Origin: Priapulus caudatus
Lineage: Eukaryota; Priapulida; Priapulimorpha; Priapulimorphida; Priapulidae
Assembly: GCF_000485595.1 (NCBI RefSeq)
Contig: NW_014577392.1
Location: 139,356 to 175,178, forward strand
DNA length: 35,823 bases
Direction of reading: 5' to 3'
Positions 1 through 10,150 of this stretch are shown piece after piece. Below the pieces are notes generated by a model. That model searched no databases. It was not told the origin of the DNA and worked only from the letters and a program-made list of their open reading frames with translations. Within the stretch, counting starts at the first letter, position 1. The number at the start of each line of letters is the position of its first letter. Made by a program: the position numbers and the translations under genes.

Positions 1-3000
1 TTGATGCGCCAGGTCATCGTGATTTTATCAAAAACATGATCACAGGAACCTCCCAGGTAGGTATCGTGTTGTTAATATTGCATAGAGCTTCATGTCGGTT
101 ACATACCAAATTTACATGGGGTTTACTATAGGTATTGGGAAATGCAGACAGTTTTGCTGAGAACGATTATTATTTCTATTGTATAACCCAATACCTATAG
201 TAAACCCCATGTGAATTTGGTAGGCCTGCTGAATGGTTATTAGTTAGGCGACAATTAAACAAATCTTTGTTTGCCCTCACCCGACCCAGACTGAAAAGTT
301 TGGGTAGGTAGGTAGGTTGGCTTTTTTTAAGGCCAGGGTTTTTTTACAAATTTGGGGTGATGTCTACAGGCTCGGGTGTGGTTGCAGGGGTCGAAAGTAG
401 CGGTATCCCGATATCCGCGGGATAGTCGATTCTTGTGTTGGATACCAGATTTCAATGCTTGGTATCCTGCCGGGATAGTAACAAAAATGTCGTCAAAATC
501 GGGATAGTGGTTGTTGAGCATATTTGCAAGCGCAAGCGTAGCCGATGTTGATCATAAATGTGATGTGTATACATTGTATCAAGCTAACAAGACAATACGT
601 CTGCAGTGTACATCTCTGCATATCTGTGAATCATAATGATTATGATTGTATAATAATTACATTACAATTTCAAATGCTATTATTGCATATTTTAAGATTT
701 TGGATACCAACATTGTTGAAATTACTATCCAAAGAATGGGATACCAGATCTTTGGGGGGGATACCAGATTTCAATACCTGGTATCCCAAATGGATACCAT
801 AATAAAAATCTAATTTCGACCCCTGGCTTGTGTGGAGATACCCTTTATGTTGAATGTTTCTTTTGCTTGGTACATATAATGTACTGCCTAGTGACACCCT
901 TTATGTTGAATGTTTCTTTTGCTTGGTACATATAATGTACTGCCTAGTGCTACAGATTTATATTATTGTGCAGTGAATACAATTGATTTAAAAAAAAGAT
1001 CTCGATAATTTTTTGAGTCTGCCCTCCTTTTTGGCGCGTCGGTCGGCGTAGGCAAACAAACAATATATTTATTATGGCCTTACGCAGTCGCGGATTAGAT
1101 GACAATGCTATTTGCGGCCACTGATGTAACCCTGGAATACATTGTATGCGAAGTACTTGTTGTAACATGCACATGCGAACAAAGGTCGGTGTTACTGCTA
1201 GCCTACTTGTGCTGATTAATGGCAAGTGGAATAGACGATAATCTCGATGTTAGATTAGATGTGGTTACAACTGTCAAATTTGTAATTTTGTAGGCTGATT
1301 CGTGCTGTGGCTCATTGTTGCTGCTCGGTACTGGAGAATTTGAACGCCGTGATCTTCCAAGAATTGGCGACTCGCTGAACATGCCTCTCTTGCCTACACC
1401 TTGGTAGTCAAACAGCTTATCGTTGTAAGTGTTTTCTGTCTGCACTGCTCCGTTATTTTTTCATACCGTAAGGGATGATACATGTATTGTATTTTGATTG
1501 CATAATGGAAAATTGATTGCAATTGCAAGTTATTTTACGTTACATAGGAGAGCACTGCGGCCGCACGCTGTTGTCAAATTTAACTAACGCCGTTGTGAAA
1601 ATTGTTCCTGTGTTTTAACCCGCTGTTGTCAAGAAATAGTGTCAATCCAAAATAATAGTATACTGGTGCTTCTACTACATGGACAATCGTAATGAAATCA
1701 CCAGCCAAGCGTTTCTTTGCGCTTGCCGGCACACTCCTCAGGGGCGCGACATACCCGGTTGCGCCGGGCGCCACACAAAATTCGCCCCCCTCCCTCCGGC
1801 AAGTACTTGAATTCGGTTTGGGCAGCAATTTTTTTTTCATTGTAATGTCGAAACATCATGATATTTTTCTGTTTCAACCCATCCTTGCATTGTTTTTGGC
1901 CACAGACACACAATTTTTGCTGCGGACAAGATTTGAATGAAAAAAACATGCGAAGAACCAATCTGGTGGATACAGTGATATACACAACATGCACACAGCA
2001 ACATGTAAACCGGCCCCCCAGGCCAGCATCGTCATTACGTGATCAGCGTAAATCTCAACCTCAATGTGTTTGGCCCCTCTACTGCAACATGTGAACGAGG
2101 ATTTTCTTTGCTGAAGTACACAAAACAGATACACTGTATCTGTGCTGTCAGTCTATATAATAATTATATCTGCATGCATGCACGCTTATATCTCTGCGCT
2201 TACGATCCAGCCCCAATAAACCTGAACATATTTTATTAATTTATTGGTAGGTTGGTGGGTTTTTTAGCTCATCTGACATAGTCAGATGCAGCTTGTAGAA
2301 TCGCTTGATCGTCCGTCCGGTCGTCCGGTCGTCCGTCCGTCCGTCAACAGTTGGGCACAATATTAACCGCTCGACGTACGGTCACGATATTTGGTCCGTT
2401 GGGGGGATCGTCAAAACGAGTTGGGGATGTCGAAAGCTGCGGGGTCAAAGGTCAAAGGTCAAGAGGTGTAAAGAAGGGGGAACATTCACTCCTTAACTTA
2501 AGGTATAGGAGAGAATGCAGAATTGCGGCACAAATCTAAACGGCTCGACCTAGGCTCGTGATAGTCGGTGTATACATCATGGTAGAAAAGCCATCACTGT
2601 TGCCGAAATTGGAGGTCACAGGTCAAAGGTCAATGGGCACAGGGCAGTTTTAGACATTTCTGAGGACATGGGTCTGACGGAGCGATTGAAAAACTTTTTG
2701 TTTCAGCGGTGACCTAAGCATTTTTATGGCTTATTGAAAGGACCTTGAAATGTCCTCTTCTGCTGACATGCGAAGAAGTAAGTGTCGGATAACCTTTTGA
2801 CCCTCAAGAGGAGCGTTAACATGGATTGTTGACTGTTAACGAAGGCCTGAACTGCTTTTGCTATTGTGGATGTGAGGCTACAGTTGCACAGTACATTTGC
2901 AAAGGCAAATGTTTGATTGAACAAGGTTTACGCTCCTTAAATCATATTATTTCTAAAGCAGTCTCTGTGATTAGCACCTGAGTAGCACCTGTAATTAGCA

Positions 3001-6000
3001 CACTGTAATGAACCTGACTGCTCGTGTGTGTAGCAAAAAACAATGGGCAGCCCATTACGCATGCATGGGGGTGAAACTGGCACTATCTAATCATAATTAT
3101 TCTAATCATAATAACCTGCAATGCAGATGTGTTTAACTCACAGTCTGAGCGAAATTCTCCTTGCCTGAATATACTCCTGCCCTGCCTGCAACTCAATGGA
3201 GATGAGGTTATCACGCACGAAGGGTGATCCCATCTTGATTATTGATGACACTTGCACGCGCTATCTCGCGGCAACTGCTTTTGCTATAGAGCATCCTTCA
3301 CCGCGCCCTCCCCCACTCTCCCCCACCACCACCACTACGCTCGCGCTCGACACATATCCATGATAACATGTTAATATAGCGAAGTCACAGCTGTATCTTT
3401 ATTACTGTACTACCGTATAGCAAAGCCTAGCTATCATAGATTTTAGATCTGTATTAGTAGTATCCTAGATATATGCCTCCGAGCACGAACGCTGGGGCTG
3501 CGGACGGTGCTCTTCATTCGTTTGCCAGTGAGTTTAGCTTCAGAACACCTGCGTCAGGTGAGCGCTGTCGCTCTGCGGCACTTGTTAGCTCATTGACATA
3601 GTCAGATGAAGCTTGTAGAATCGTATGAGCGTCCGTCCGCCGTGTGTCCGGCAACAGTTCGTCGTGATAGTCGTGTATAGCATCAGGTAGGAAAAGCCAT
3701 CACTGTTGCCGAAATTGGCAGGTCAAAGGTCAATGGGGAACAGGGCAGATTTTAGACATGGTCTGACGAGAGCGATTGGGAAACTTTTTGTTTCAGCGGT
3801 GACTAGCATTTTTATGGCTTTATTGAAAGGACCATGAAATGTACTTTCTACTGACATGCGAAGAGTAAGTGTCGGATAACCTTTTGAACCCTCAAGAGGA
3901 GGGTAAAATTGATTCGTTTTTACTGTTAGAAAGAATTTGACTTGCGGGGTTTGCTAGTAGAATCTATACATGCCTGGATGTATGAGGCTACAATGTCACT
4001 AGTAAAGCTAAATTTGTTGAGAAAGGTTATGCTCCTTAAATCGTATAATTTCTATGGCATTCTGTACTTTCCCCGTGTGTTACATGTAACTTATGCCAGT
4101 GCATGTGGTGGTGATAGTACTGTGTAGTTTTTGCCTGCGTTAATTAGTTACAGGTGGCAAGCGCTCTATTTTCAACCTGTAGGCTGCGTAGGGAAATGGA
4201 TAGGACTTGCCTATTCTGTCTTGCAATAGTTGGTTGCTACTACGTACGATGGCGAGCTTACATCTTTAATCTTAGAGCACTTAAACGTACGCGCCATCTC
4301 GTGGCAACTTCATAACGATCCAACGAACATTCATTTGAAGTTCCTGATACCATCCCTGTGCTTTCCACTGTTTCGGCGCGTATGTGAACACATTTAGGAC
4401 TAACAGGGTTTACTAGAATCCCACCACTCATCCACAGAGTCACCGCAGTAGAGCGTTAGATGACGCTGTCGCTCCGCGCACTTGTTTAGCTTCATCTGAC
4501 GAAGTCCGCATGCAGACTTGTAGAATCGCATGTTGTCCGTGCGTCCGTCAACAGTTGGCACAAATCTTAACCGCTCGACTTACGTGACGATATTTGGACG
4601 GGTGGGGGTCGTGAAAAAACTTCCGATATGGCCAATTTGGGGTCAAGGGTCAAAGGTCAAGATGTGTTAACGGAGGTGGAATATTTCCCTTACTTAAGGT
4701 ATGGGAGGAAATACGGAATTGCGGCACAAATCTGAACGGCTCGACCTATGCTTTTAATATTTCGGTGATATAGTGGGATGGGCAGGAAACCCATTACAGG
4801 GTTTCTCCCTACGTTGCGCAATGGGGCGCGCGCGCCCCACTCTGTTGGGAAAACTCCCCCCACCGTGTTCAATCGTTCGCGCGCCCGTTTAAAATACCTC
4901 CGCCCTGGATTAAATCCACCAAATAAAAGTTTGCCAGCGAGCGGACGATCGTCAAGAATTCCATTCAACCAGGACACCGACGCGTGGTATTTTTACGCGT
5001 ACCACGCATGCACTGCAGACAGTACACAAGTTAAACCTGACAATGCCACAGTTAACCTGTCACTAACTGGTACACCGACTCGGCTATCTTATATACAAGA
5101 ACCCCAAATACCGTCTATGGTGTGGTGGCGATTTTACGCATTAATTAGTCGTACGCGTAAAAATACACGCCCCCGGACCCCCCTAGTTTCCCCCCTCCCC
5201 CTGTTTGAATTTCATCCTGGGGAGAACCCTGCTACCGTCATCCGAAATGTAGGCGAAAACCCGGGGCCAACCCATTACTCATGCATGGGAGTGAACTGGC
5301 ACTTTTCGAATAAACAAGCACACCTGCAATGCAGATGTGTTTAATTTATTACTCGCAGCTGAGCGAAATTGTTGCCTGCCTGAATATACTTGGATTTTAG
5401 CCTGTAAACTTCAGAAACTCAATGGAATTAGGTTATCTCTACTTTCTTGACTTATCACCAATGCACGAAGGTCGATGCCATCTTTGATTATTGATTACAC
5501 TTGCACGCACCATCTCGCGGAAACTATAGGCCTAGTGATACATTATGACACGAATATATATAAGACAGTCGAGCAGGTATGAAGTAGGATGCATTGGTAG
5601 GCCTACTAGGGTTTAGTTTTAGTGTTAATACCTATGCTACACTGTTTTGATGATGACGTAGCCGGTTTAGCGATAGAACAGGTTTTCAACCTTTTGCAGA
5701 AACGAAGGCCAGTACAGTAGAGCAGCAGACCTCAGATGAGCACTGTCGCTAATGCGGCACTTGTTGATAATAAACTGACACAAGTTTAAAAAATTAAAAC
5801 AAACTGCGTGCTGTGTCCCAACATGAATATATTTTGTATACAAACTCGTATCAGCTGTTCAACTTTCTACCGTGCCATTAAAGCCACAATATGCGCATCT
5901 ACACGCTAATTTCTCCAGTACTAGACTAGCAAATACTTCGTGTCATGCATAATCATATTACCTTATGACAAAATAAACTAGTTCCTCCCATTTCACTGCG

Positions 6001-8261
6001 CGTTGTCTTATAAAAGGTATTTGAAAATACCTCCAATGTTGTTGTCACTTTCGCGTTGCTCTGCCAAGCAACCGTACAGCGGGTGTAGCAAAGATTTCTA
6101 CGGCATGCGTGCGTTTTTTGCTCGCACGCTGGTAGCGCAATGACATGTTATCGTTCGCGATATCAAGCCTAAAATCAATACGTTATTCTCAGTTTATTAC
6201 GCTGCCTATTATTACTTTCCCAATAGCCATTGATGTTACATACACTGCAGTTCACAATACTACAACTATCTTAAAATGTAAACGACTATATTCTCTGCTC
6301 AACACCCGTAGCAACATGTGACGTCACCCAACCTAGGCCTCCTGTGTCATTTCTGATTTCAGCTTTTTCCTCGATTCCGGGAAAGTTTTGCTGTCGCTCC
6401 CTCATACCAGTGGTGCCCACCCCTATATATATAGCAATAAGCATGCCCACGCGACTAACAAAAAACAATGCATTTGCGGCCCCCCCCCCGTACTTCAATC
6501 AATGCTGCCCCAGCCAGCAAGCACGAGCCACGATGTGCACAGCCACAGACGTGGGTAAGGGGTGTTACGGGCTGCTTTTTTTCCGTTTTTTTTCCTTTTG
6601 CGTGAAAGCGTAGTGCATGCCTGAGTCTCCCGCGAATTGCGTGAGACTTGGTAGGTCTGCTAACATAGTATGATTTAAACTAAAAGGTGAAATTTTATTT
6701 TTGGGGTGCTTCAAATGCAGTCTAAGATATTAAAATTTTTCAAATTTTGCTGGGGAGACTCTCAGAACCCCCTTCTACCTCTCTCCCCTGGCATGTGCCT
6801 GCAGAATCCACATTCATGCATACTGCACGCCTTTGAATCCATCATGCACATTTTTTCCCCAAACTGGCGATTACCGCTGTTGTCTAATTTTCCCTCAGAA
6901 GAAACCTTGCATAGTATATTTTTAACACAAAATTTAAAGAAGTAATTTATTTTAAATGGTAACATTTAGTGCTACCTTACATTATTTAGGTGTAAACAAG
7001 ATGGACTCTACTGAGCCACCCTACAGTGATGCTCGTTTCAAGGAAATCGTGGGTGAGGTCAGCAGCTACATCAAAAAGATTGGTTACAATCCCAAGAATG
7101 TTCCTTTCGTCCCCATTTCTGGTTGGCATGGTGACAACATGTTGGAGGCTTCCCCCAACATGGCCTGGTTCAAGGGATGGGAAGTTGAGCGCAAGGAGGG
7201 CAATGCCAAGGGCATGACCCTTCTGGAATCTCTTGATGCAATTCTACCACCATCACGTCCTACAGACAAGGCCTTGCGTCTTCCCCTCCAGGATGTCTAC
7301 AAAATTGGCGGTAAGGCATTTTTGCAATTCTAATCATTCCAAAATGTACGTTTCTAATTGCGTATTAGTATTAATGCTAAATTATGTGGGCTGTGTGTAT
7401 ACATTGTTTGTAGGGCTGTAGCCATTATAGCTATACTGATGGCTTTCCATCTCAAATGTGAATGTTGCCAATGTGCAGTGTTTTAACCATACATAATGTA
7501 TATGTTGCAGGCATTGGAACAGTGCCTGTTGGCAGAGTTGAAACTGGTATCATGAAGCCTGGCATGGTCGTCACATTTGCCCCAGCTAACATCACAACAG
7601 AAGTCAAGTCTGTAGAGATGCACCACGAGTCCCTTGAAGAGGCACTTCCCGGAGACAACGTTGGTTTCAACATCAAGAACGTCTCTGTTAAGGAAGTCCG
7701 CAGAGGTAACGTCTGCGGTGACTCCAAGAATGATCCCCCGAAGGAGGCAAAGAACTTCACTGCCCAGGTATATAGTTCTGCTATAGATTTGCGCATTTTT
7801 TTATCTATGTGGTTAATTTCTGCTATACTTGTAATGTTGATTTAATGGTTTAATCATATGATATTAGTTTTACAAGCTATGCAAAATATGTATTCTTTCA
7901 GGTTATCATTCTCAACCACCCTGGACAGATCCAGAAGGGATACGCTCCAGTGCTTGATTGCCATACTGCCCACATTGCTTGCAAGTTCAGCGAGATCCAG
8001 GAGAAAGTTGACCGTCGATCAGGCAAGAAGGTGGAAGACAACCCTAAATTTATCAAGTCTGGTGATGCTGCTATAGTTATTATGGAGCCCAGCAAGCCTA
8101 TGTGTGTTGAGGCCTTCTCTTCATACCCACCACTTGGTCGCTTTGCTGTCCGTGACATGAGGCAGACTGTTGCTGTTGGTGTCATCAAGGCTGTTGAGAA
8201 GTCTGATGCCTCGTCTAAGGTTACTAAGGCTGCTGCAAAGGCTACATCCAAGAAGAAGTGA
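1..8261 (+). CDS. EEF1A: Translation elongation factor 1-alpha (5'-partial, 5 exons in window)
   Basis: GTPase that delivers aminoacyl-tRNA to the ribosomal A site in the cytosol. Exons: 1-56 (ends at gtaggt), 1294-1425 (indel-damaged, separate entry), 6990-7310, 7511-7767 and 7902-8261 (TGA 8259-8261). Phases agree across the clean exons: codons split G|GT at 6990 and G|GC at 7511, phase 0 at 7902. Exon 1-56 holds the G3 motif DAPGH and reads through [13 protein letters not shown]. Exon 6990 holds the G4 motif NKMD and the G5-region SGW. Exon 7511 begins domain 2 ([11 protein letters not shown]). The last exon covers domain 3 with [23 protein letters not shown] and [21 protein letters not shown], and a Lys/Ala/Ser-rich tail. 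About 370 of the usual ~460 residues are in the window; the N-terminal P-loop part lies upstream. The 1426-6989 intron is mostly repeats. The clean exons show no stops or frameshifts, so I take the gene as functional. A processed pseudogene is excluded by the introns. Confidence 0.97.
104..222. mobile_element. Small foldback element (36-bp inverted repeats)
   Basis: Positions 104-139 and 187-222 are inverted copies of each other with one mismatch, leaving a 47-base loop. The element lies inside the EF1A intron just after the donor at 57. It has no coding capacity, so it is a MITE-like or foldback insertion. I could not identify a target-site duplication. Confidence 0.75.
385..825. mobile_element. 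hAT-like non-autonomous element, termini CAGGGGTCGAAA
   Basis: The left end CAGGGGTCGAAAGTAG (385-400) is matched by CTAATTTCGACCCCTG at 810-825. The interior holds many copies of a GGTATCC/GGATACC motif in both orientations (for example near 396, 460, 765 and 795), so it can fold on itself. CAGGGG ends are typical of hAT relatives; that is family knowledge, not proof. No clean 8-bp target duplication is visible. The only open frames inside are low-complexity. Confidence 0.5.
840..949. repeat. Perfect tandem duplication, 54 bp
   Basis: Positions 840-893 and 896-949 are identical and separated by two bases (period 56). Each unit contains TTTATGTTGAATG and ends in CTGCCTAGTG. It is intronic in EF1A. 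No function is evident. Confidence 0.9.
1294..1425 (+). CDS. EEF1A: EF1A G-domain exon disrupted by about a dozen 1-2 base indels
   Basis: This is the exon that should encode the residues between TSQ (position 56) and VNKMD (position 6992). It follows an acceptor (tttgtag, AG at 1292-1293) and ends at a donor gtaagt (1425-1430). Read with frame changes it gives ADCAV-LIVAA, GTGEFE, a degraded ISKNGQ region, REHALLAYTL and VKQLIV. Relative to a clean EF1A exon of about 127 nt, I see extra single bases after GCTGATT, GCTGTG, GCTGCT and TTTGAA, inside the I-S-K-N stretch and before GAACATG. A CA is missing before GACTCG. Shifted C and G counts occur later, and one G is missing at the 3' junction. 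No intact version of the exon occurs elsewhere in the 57-6989 interval. The splice sites are intact, so sequencing or assembly error is more likely than true decay. Confidence 0.85.
1426..2263. other. EF1A intron, no gene seen
   Basis: Intronic sequence. Around 1740-1800 it is C-rich with a GCGCC-rich stretch that resembles the GC-rich end of the hAT-like repeats elsewhere in the window. Short open frames in both strands overlap each other and show no recognisable domain or codon pattern. Confidence 0.5.
2264..3586 (+). repeat. Composite hairpin/GTCCG repeat, unit 1 of 3
   Basis: It starts with the hairpin CATCTGACATAGTCAGATG (near 2271), then GCTTGTAGAATCG, a GTCCG/GTCCGG microsatellite (2309-2345), AACAGTTGGGCACAA, and a run of AGGTCA half-sites (2447-2466, 2612-2632). 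A conserved segment runs to CCTCAAGAGGAGCGTTAAC near 2821. The unit ends with a GAGCGCTGTCGCT..GCGGCACTTGTT tail near 3571-3586. The next unit starts immediately after. Non-coding and intronic in EF1A. Confidence 0.7.
3587..4488 (+). repeat. Composite hairpin/GTCCG repeat, unit 2 of 3
   Basis: Second head-to-tail copy, shorter because the part holding the cggctcgac..ggtcaaaggtcaag segment is missing. It differs from unit 1 mainly by one- or two-base indels: the opening hairpin has lost two bases, and the AGGTCA run is reduced to AGGTCAAAGGTCA (3719-3731). It ends with a degraded ..GACGCTGTCGCTCCGCGCACTTGTT near 4460-4488. Confidence 0.65.
4489..5766 (+). repeat. Composite hairpin/GTCCG repeat, unit 3 of 3 (interrupted)
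   Basis: Third copy. It begins with an indel-altered hairpin near 4497, then GTCCGTGCGTCCG, AACAGTTGG, AACCGCTCGAC and GGGTCAAGGGTCAAAGGTCA (4642-4661). It is interrupted by the 435-bp CAGGG element at 4797-5231 and resumes with a segment also present in unit 1 (compare 3052 onward with 5270 onward, both with CCATTAC, CATGCATGG and CTGCAATGCAGATGTG). It ends with GAGCACTGTCGCTAATGCGGCACTTGTT-type sequence at about 5738-5766. Confidence 0.65.
4797..5231 (+). mobile_element. 435-bp element with CAGGGTT-CTCCC termini, copy 1
   Basis: Its ends are CAGGGTTTCTCCC (4797) and GGGGAGAACCCTG (ending 5231). Internal landmarks are a GGGGCGCGCGCGCCCC palindrome near 4824, GCAGACAGTACACAAGTTAAACC, and TACACCGACTCGGCTATCTT near 5080. 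The same sequence occurs inverted at 31329-31766, which shows it is a mobile repeat. A 188-codon open frame crosses the element (4778-5344) but is not preserved in the second copy, so I do not call it a gene. Non-autonomous; the superfamily is not certain. Confidence 0.75.
5767..6989. other. 3' part of the large EF1A intron, no gene seen
   Basis: AT-rich intron with a TATATATATA run near 6423, a C9 homopolymer near 6481 and no recognisable repeat family. It ends at the acceptor AG (6988-6989) before the NKMD exon. Short open frames here have no family resemblance. Confidence 0.5.
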
Positions 8262-8464
8262 TTATGCCGGGTCTGTAGCGCATCAGATAACTGTAAGGGA
8301 ACTGCCCCATTTACTGGAAATTGTCAGAAGTTTGGTCATAGGCTTATTTTACTCTTATTATCAGTGTGGTTATTAACTCACAAGTGGAATTGGAAAGAGT
8401 TCCGAAGGAAAGAATGGTGTACTTTTATTTGTGCCAGCATTGCTGAGGTTTTGTAAATGGAAGA

Positions 8465-8470
8465 AATAAA
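8465..8470 (+). promoter_or_regulatory. AATAAA polyadenylation signal of EF1A
   Basis: A canonical AATAAA about 205 bases after the EF1A stop. It would give a 3' UTR of roughly 220-230 bases. A second AATAAA lies further downstream at 8635-8640. Confidence 0.65.
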
Positions 8471-8634
8471 ACTCGTGGAACCATATATGACAAGATTGTT
8501 GATTTCTGTGTGCATGTAGAGTGCATGCTTGTCGTTGCTAGTTGCGTCTATATATGAATGCCATTACATGTAAACAAGAGTCGTCAGTGTCGATTGCAAG
8601 TGAGCCTGAGGCAGTAAATTGTGTAAAGTGTACT

Positions 8635-8640
8635 AATAAA
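8635..8640 (+). promoter_or_regulatory. Second AATAAA downstream of EF1A
   Basis: An AATAAA about 375 bases after the stop codon, in AT-rich sequence. It could be an alternative, distal polyadenylation site. Transcript data would tell which site is used. Confidence 0.4.
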
Positions 8641-8923
8641 TTAAAACTTGTATTTAATTGCACTAGTAATTAAAATGTTTGCCTATCTACGTACCGACAA
8701 CTGATATCATGTATCTGTTTCTATTTGATGTGAACAGGTGGGATAAAGCTATAGAGCTAATGGTAAAGATTTCCCATTAATATTATACAAGTTGGAAAAA
8801 TCGTCTGCACAAGGAAATTCTCTCGGTTGTGAACAAGCTAACCAGAGTTGACTTGTAGTCGCTGTAGTGATCAGTACGTAACTGAATAGGTGGTGACATA
8901 ATGCAATGTTGACATCCGTGTTA

Positions 8924-9760
8924 CTTTCTGCCACTTCATGATTCACAGATTTTCTCATCCATATACTGTTTGCGTGAACACTTGTGACAGTGCGAAGCAA
9001 TGTGACGAAATTATAATCACATTAGACACGTTTTACAGCAAAAGCTGAACATCCAAAGTGAAATGGTAGTTTTTCTTTTCTAGAAGTTTCCAACCAGGTA
9101 ACAATGCACTTTGTAGTACAGTACTGTACAGTACAGCACAACTTTCTGCCACTTCATGATTCACAGATTTTCTCATCCATATAGAGTACCGAAGTGTGAC
9201 GTCACGTTGGCAAGACAACGCACGGGCTGGTTCTACACAAGCCACTGGCTCCCATAACGTTAACTGCGTGAAAATGTTGTGCGTACGTAAAACACGAGTG
9301 TGTGCGCTGCAGACAGCGGTAAAGCATCGGTAGCAAGTCGGTCTTACAATGTTTAATGAATTAAAAAAAAAAAAAATTTTTTTGGGTTAAAATTTTTTTG
9401 GGTTACATTTCGCTTCCCCCCCCCCCGTTGCTTTTCACTTCCATCCTTTGGAAATCTATAAAAACTCCAATAATGACTCTCAGAATGATGGTTACAATCG
9501 GGTACAAAACACGACACGCAGTTAATGTAATACCAGAGCATATGATTGTGTAGAACCAGCAGGCTCGTTGTCATGCCACCGTGACGTCATCACTTCGGTA
9601 CTCTATACTGTTTGCGTGAACACTTGTGACAGTGCGAAGCAACGTGACGAAATTATAATCACATTAGACACATTTTACAGCAAAAGCTGAACATCCAAAG
9701 TGAAATGGTAGTTTTCTAGAAGTTTCCAACCAGGTAACAATGCACTTTGTAGTACAGTAT
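8924..9760. repeat. Tandem duplication of about 200 bp, second copy split by a transposon
   Basis: Copy 1 runs from about 8924 to 9125. Copy 2 consists of 9141-9183 plus 9604-9760. Both contain TTTCTGCCACTTCATGATTC, ATATACTGTTTGCGTG, CATTAGACAC and AACCAGGTAACAATG. The copies differ by a few substitutions (for example AATGTGACG versus AACGTGACG). Copy 2 is interrupted at its TATA by the 420-bp element at 9184-9603. Confidence 0.9.
9184..9603 (-). mobile_element. 420-bp TIR transposon with THAP fragment, TATA target duplication
   Basis: The left end GAGTACCGAAGTGTGACGTC and right end GACGTCATCACTTCGGTACTC open imperfect terminal inverted repeats of nearly 90 bp that share TTCTACACAA and TTAACTGCGTG. 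TATA flanks both sides (9180-9183 and 9604-9607). The uninterrupted sister copy at 8957-8970 reads CATCCATATACTG, which shows the empty site. The minus strand from about 9353 to 9574 contains CVSCFVPDCNHHSES and YWSFYRFPKDGSEKQ, which matches the N-terminal half of a THAP zinc finger (C-x4-C then FxxFPKD); the later Cys and His are gone. THAP domains occur in P-type and related transposases, so this looks like an internally deleted derivative. The exact superfamily is open. Confidence 0.85.
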
Positions 9761-9834
9761 GTTGACGGTACGTAATTCAAAGAAAATGGGAAACTGACGT
9801 GTCAACATTTATTATTTGCATGTAATTATATATG

Positions 9835-9878
9835 TATCGAGAGTAGATAATAACACGTGTTATTATCTACTCTTGATA
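9835..9878. repeat. 44-bp palindrome centred on CACGTG
   Basis: TATCGAGAGTAGATAATAAC at 9835 is mirrored to 9878 with one mismatch around a central CACGTG. A related inverted repeat with TATCAAGAGTGGAT occurs at 30111-30171, so this is a dispersed palindromic family. Confidence 0.75.
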
Positions 9879-9887
9879 TGTATATAA

Positions 9888-10066
9888 TAGCCTCGTCTAC
9901 ACGACGAACCTTAACTCGAGTTAACGAATAGTATACGTGCACACACGGACGGACGCATGCACGCACGCATGCACGCATAATAAATCGGTAATAATCGCTA
10001 TCGGGTGTTGTGTAGACGCTACATAATCGCTAACTCGAGTTAAGGTTCGTCGTGTAGACGAGGCTA
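9888..10066. mobile_element. Foldback element with 36-bp perfect terminal inverted repeats
   Basis: Positions 9888-9923 and 10031-10066 are exact reverse complements (arms start TAGCCTCGTCTACACGACGA). The loop holds ACGGACGG and repeated GCATGCACGCAC. It is 179 bp long and non-coding. No unambiguous target duplication is visible. Confidence 0.85.
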
Positions 10067-10150
10067 TAGTGTAGTTTTAATAGACACTAGTATATAAGTA
10101 CACGTTGGTGCAGTTTACCTGCCCAAACTGTCACAATAAGTCTTCGAAGT

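Noticed and set aside
1580-2134. Several overlapping open frames of 78-98 codons on both strands
   Set aside because: They overlap in conflicting frames inside the EF1A intron and show no recognisable family.
4778-5344. 188-codon open frame over the 435-bp CAGGG element
   Set aside because: The same element at 31329-31766 breaks the frame with indels, so the frame is not under selection. No family resemblance.
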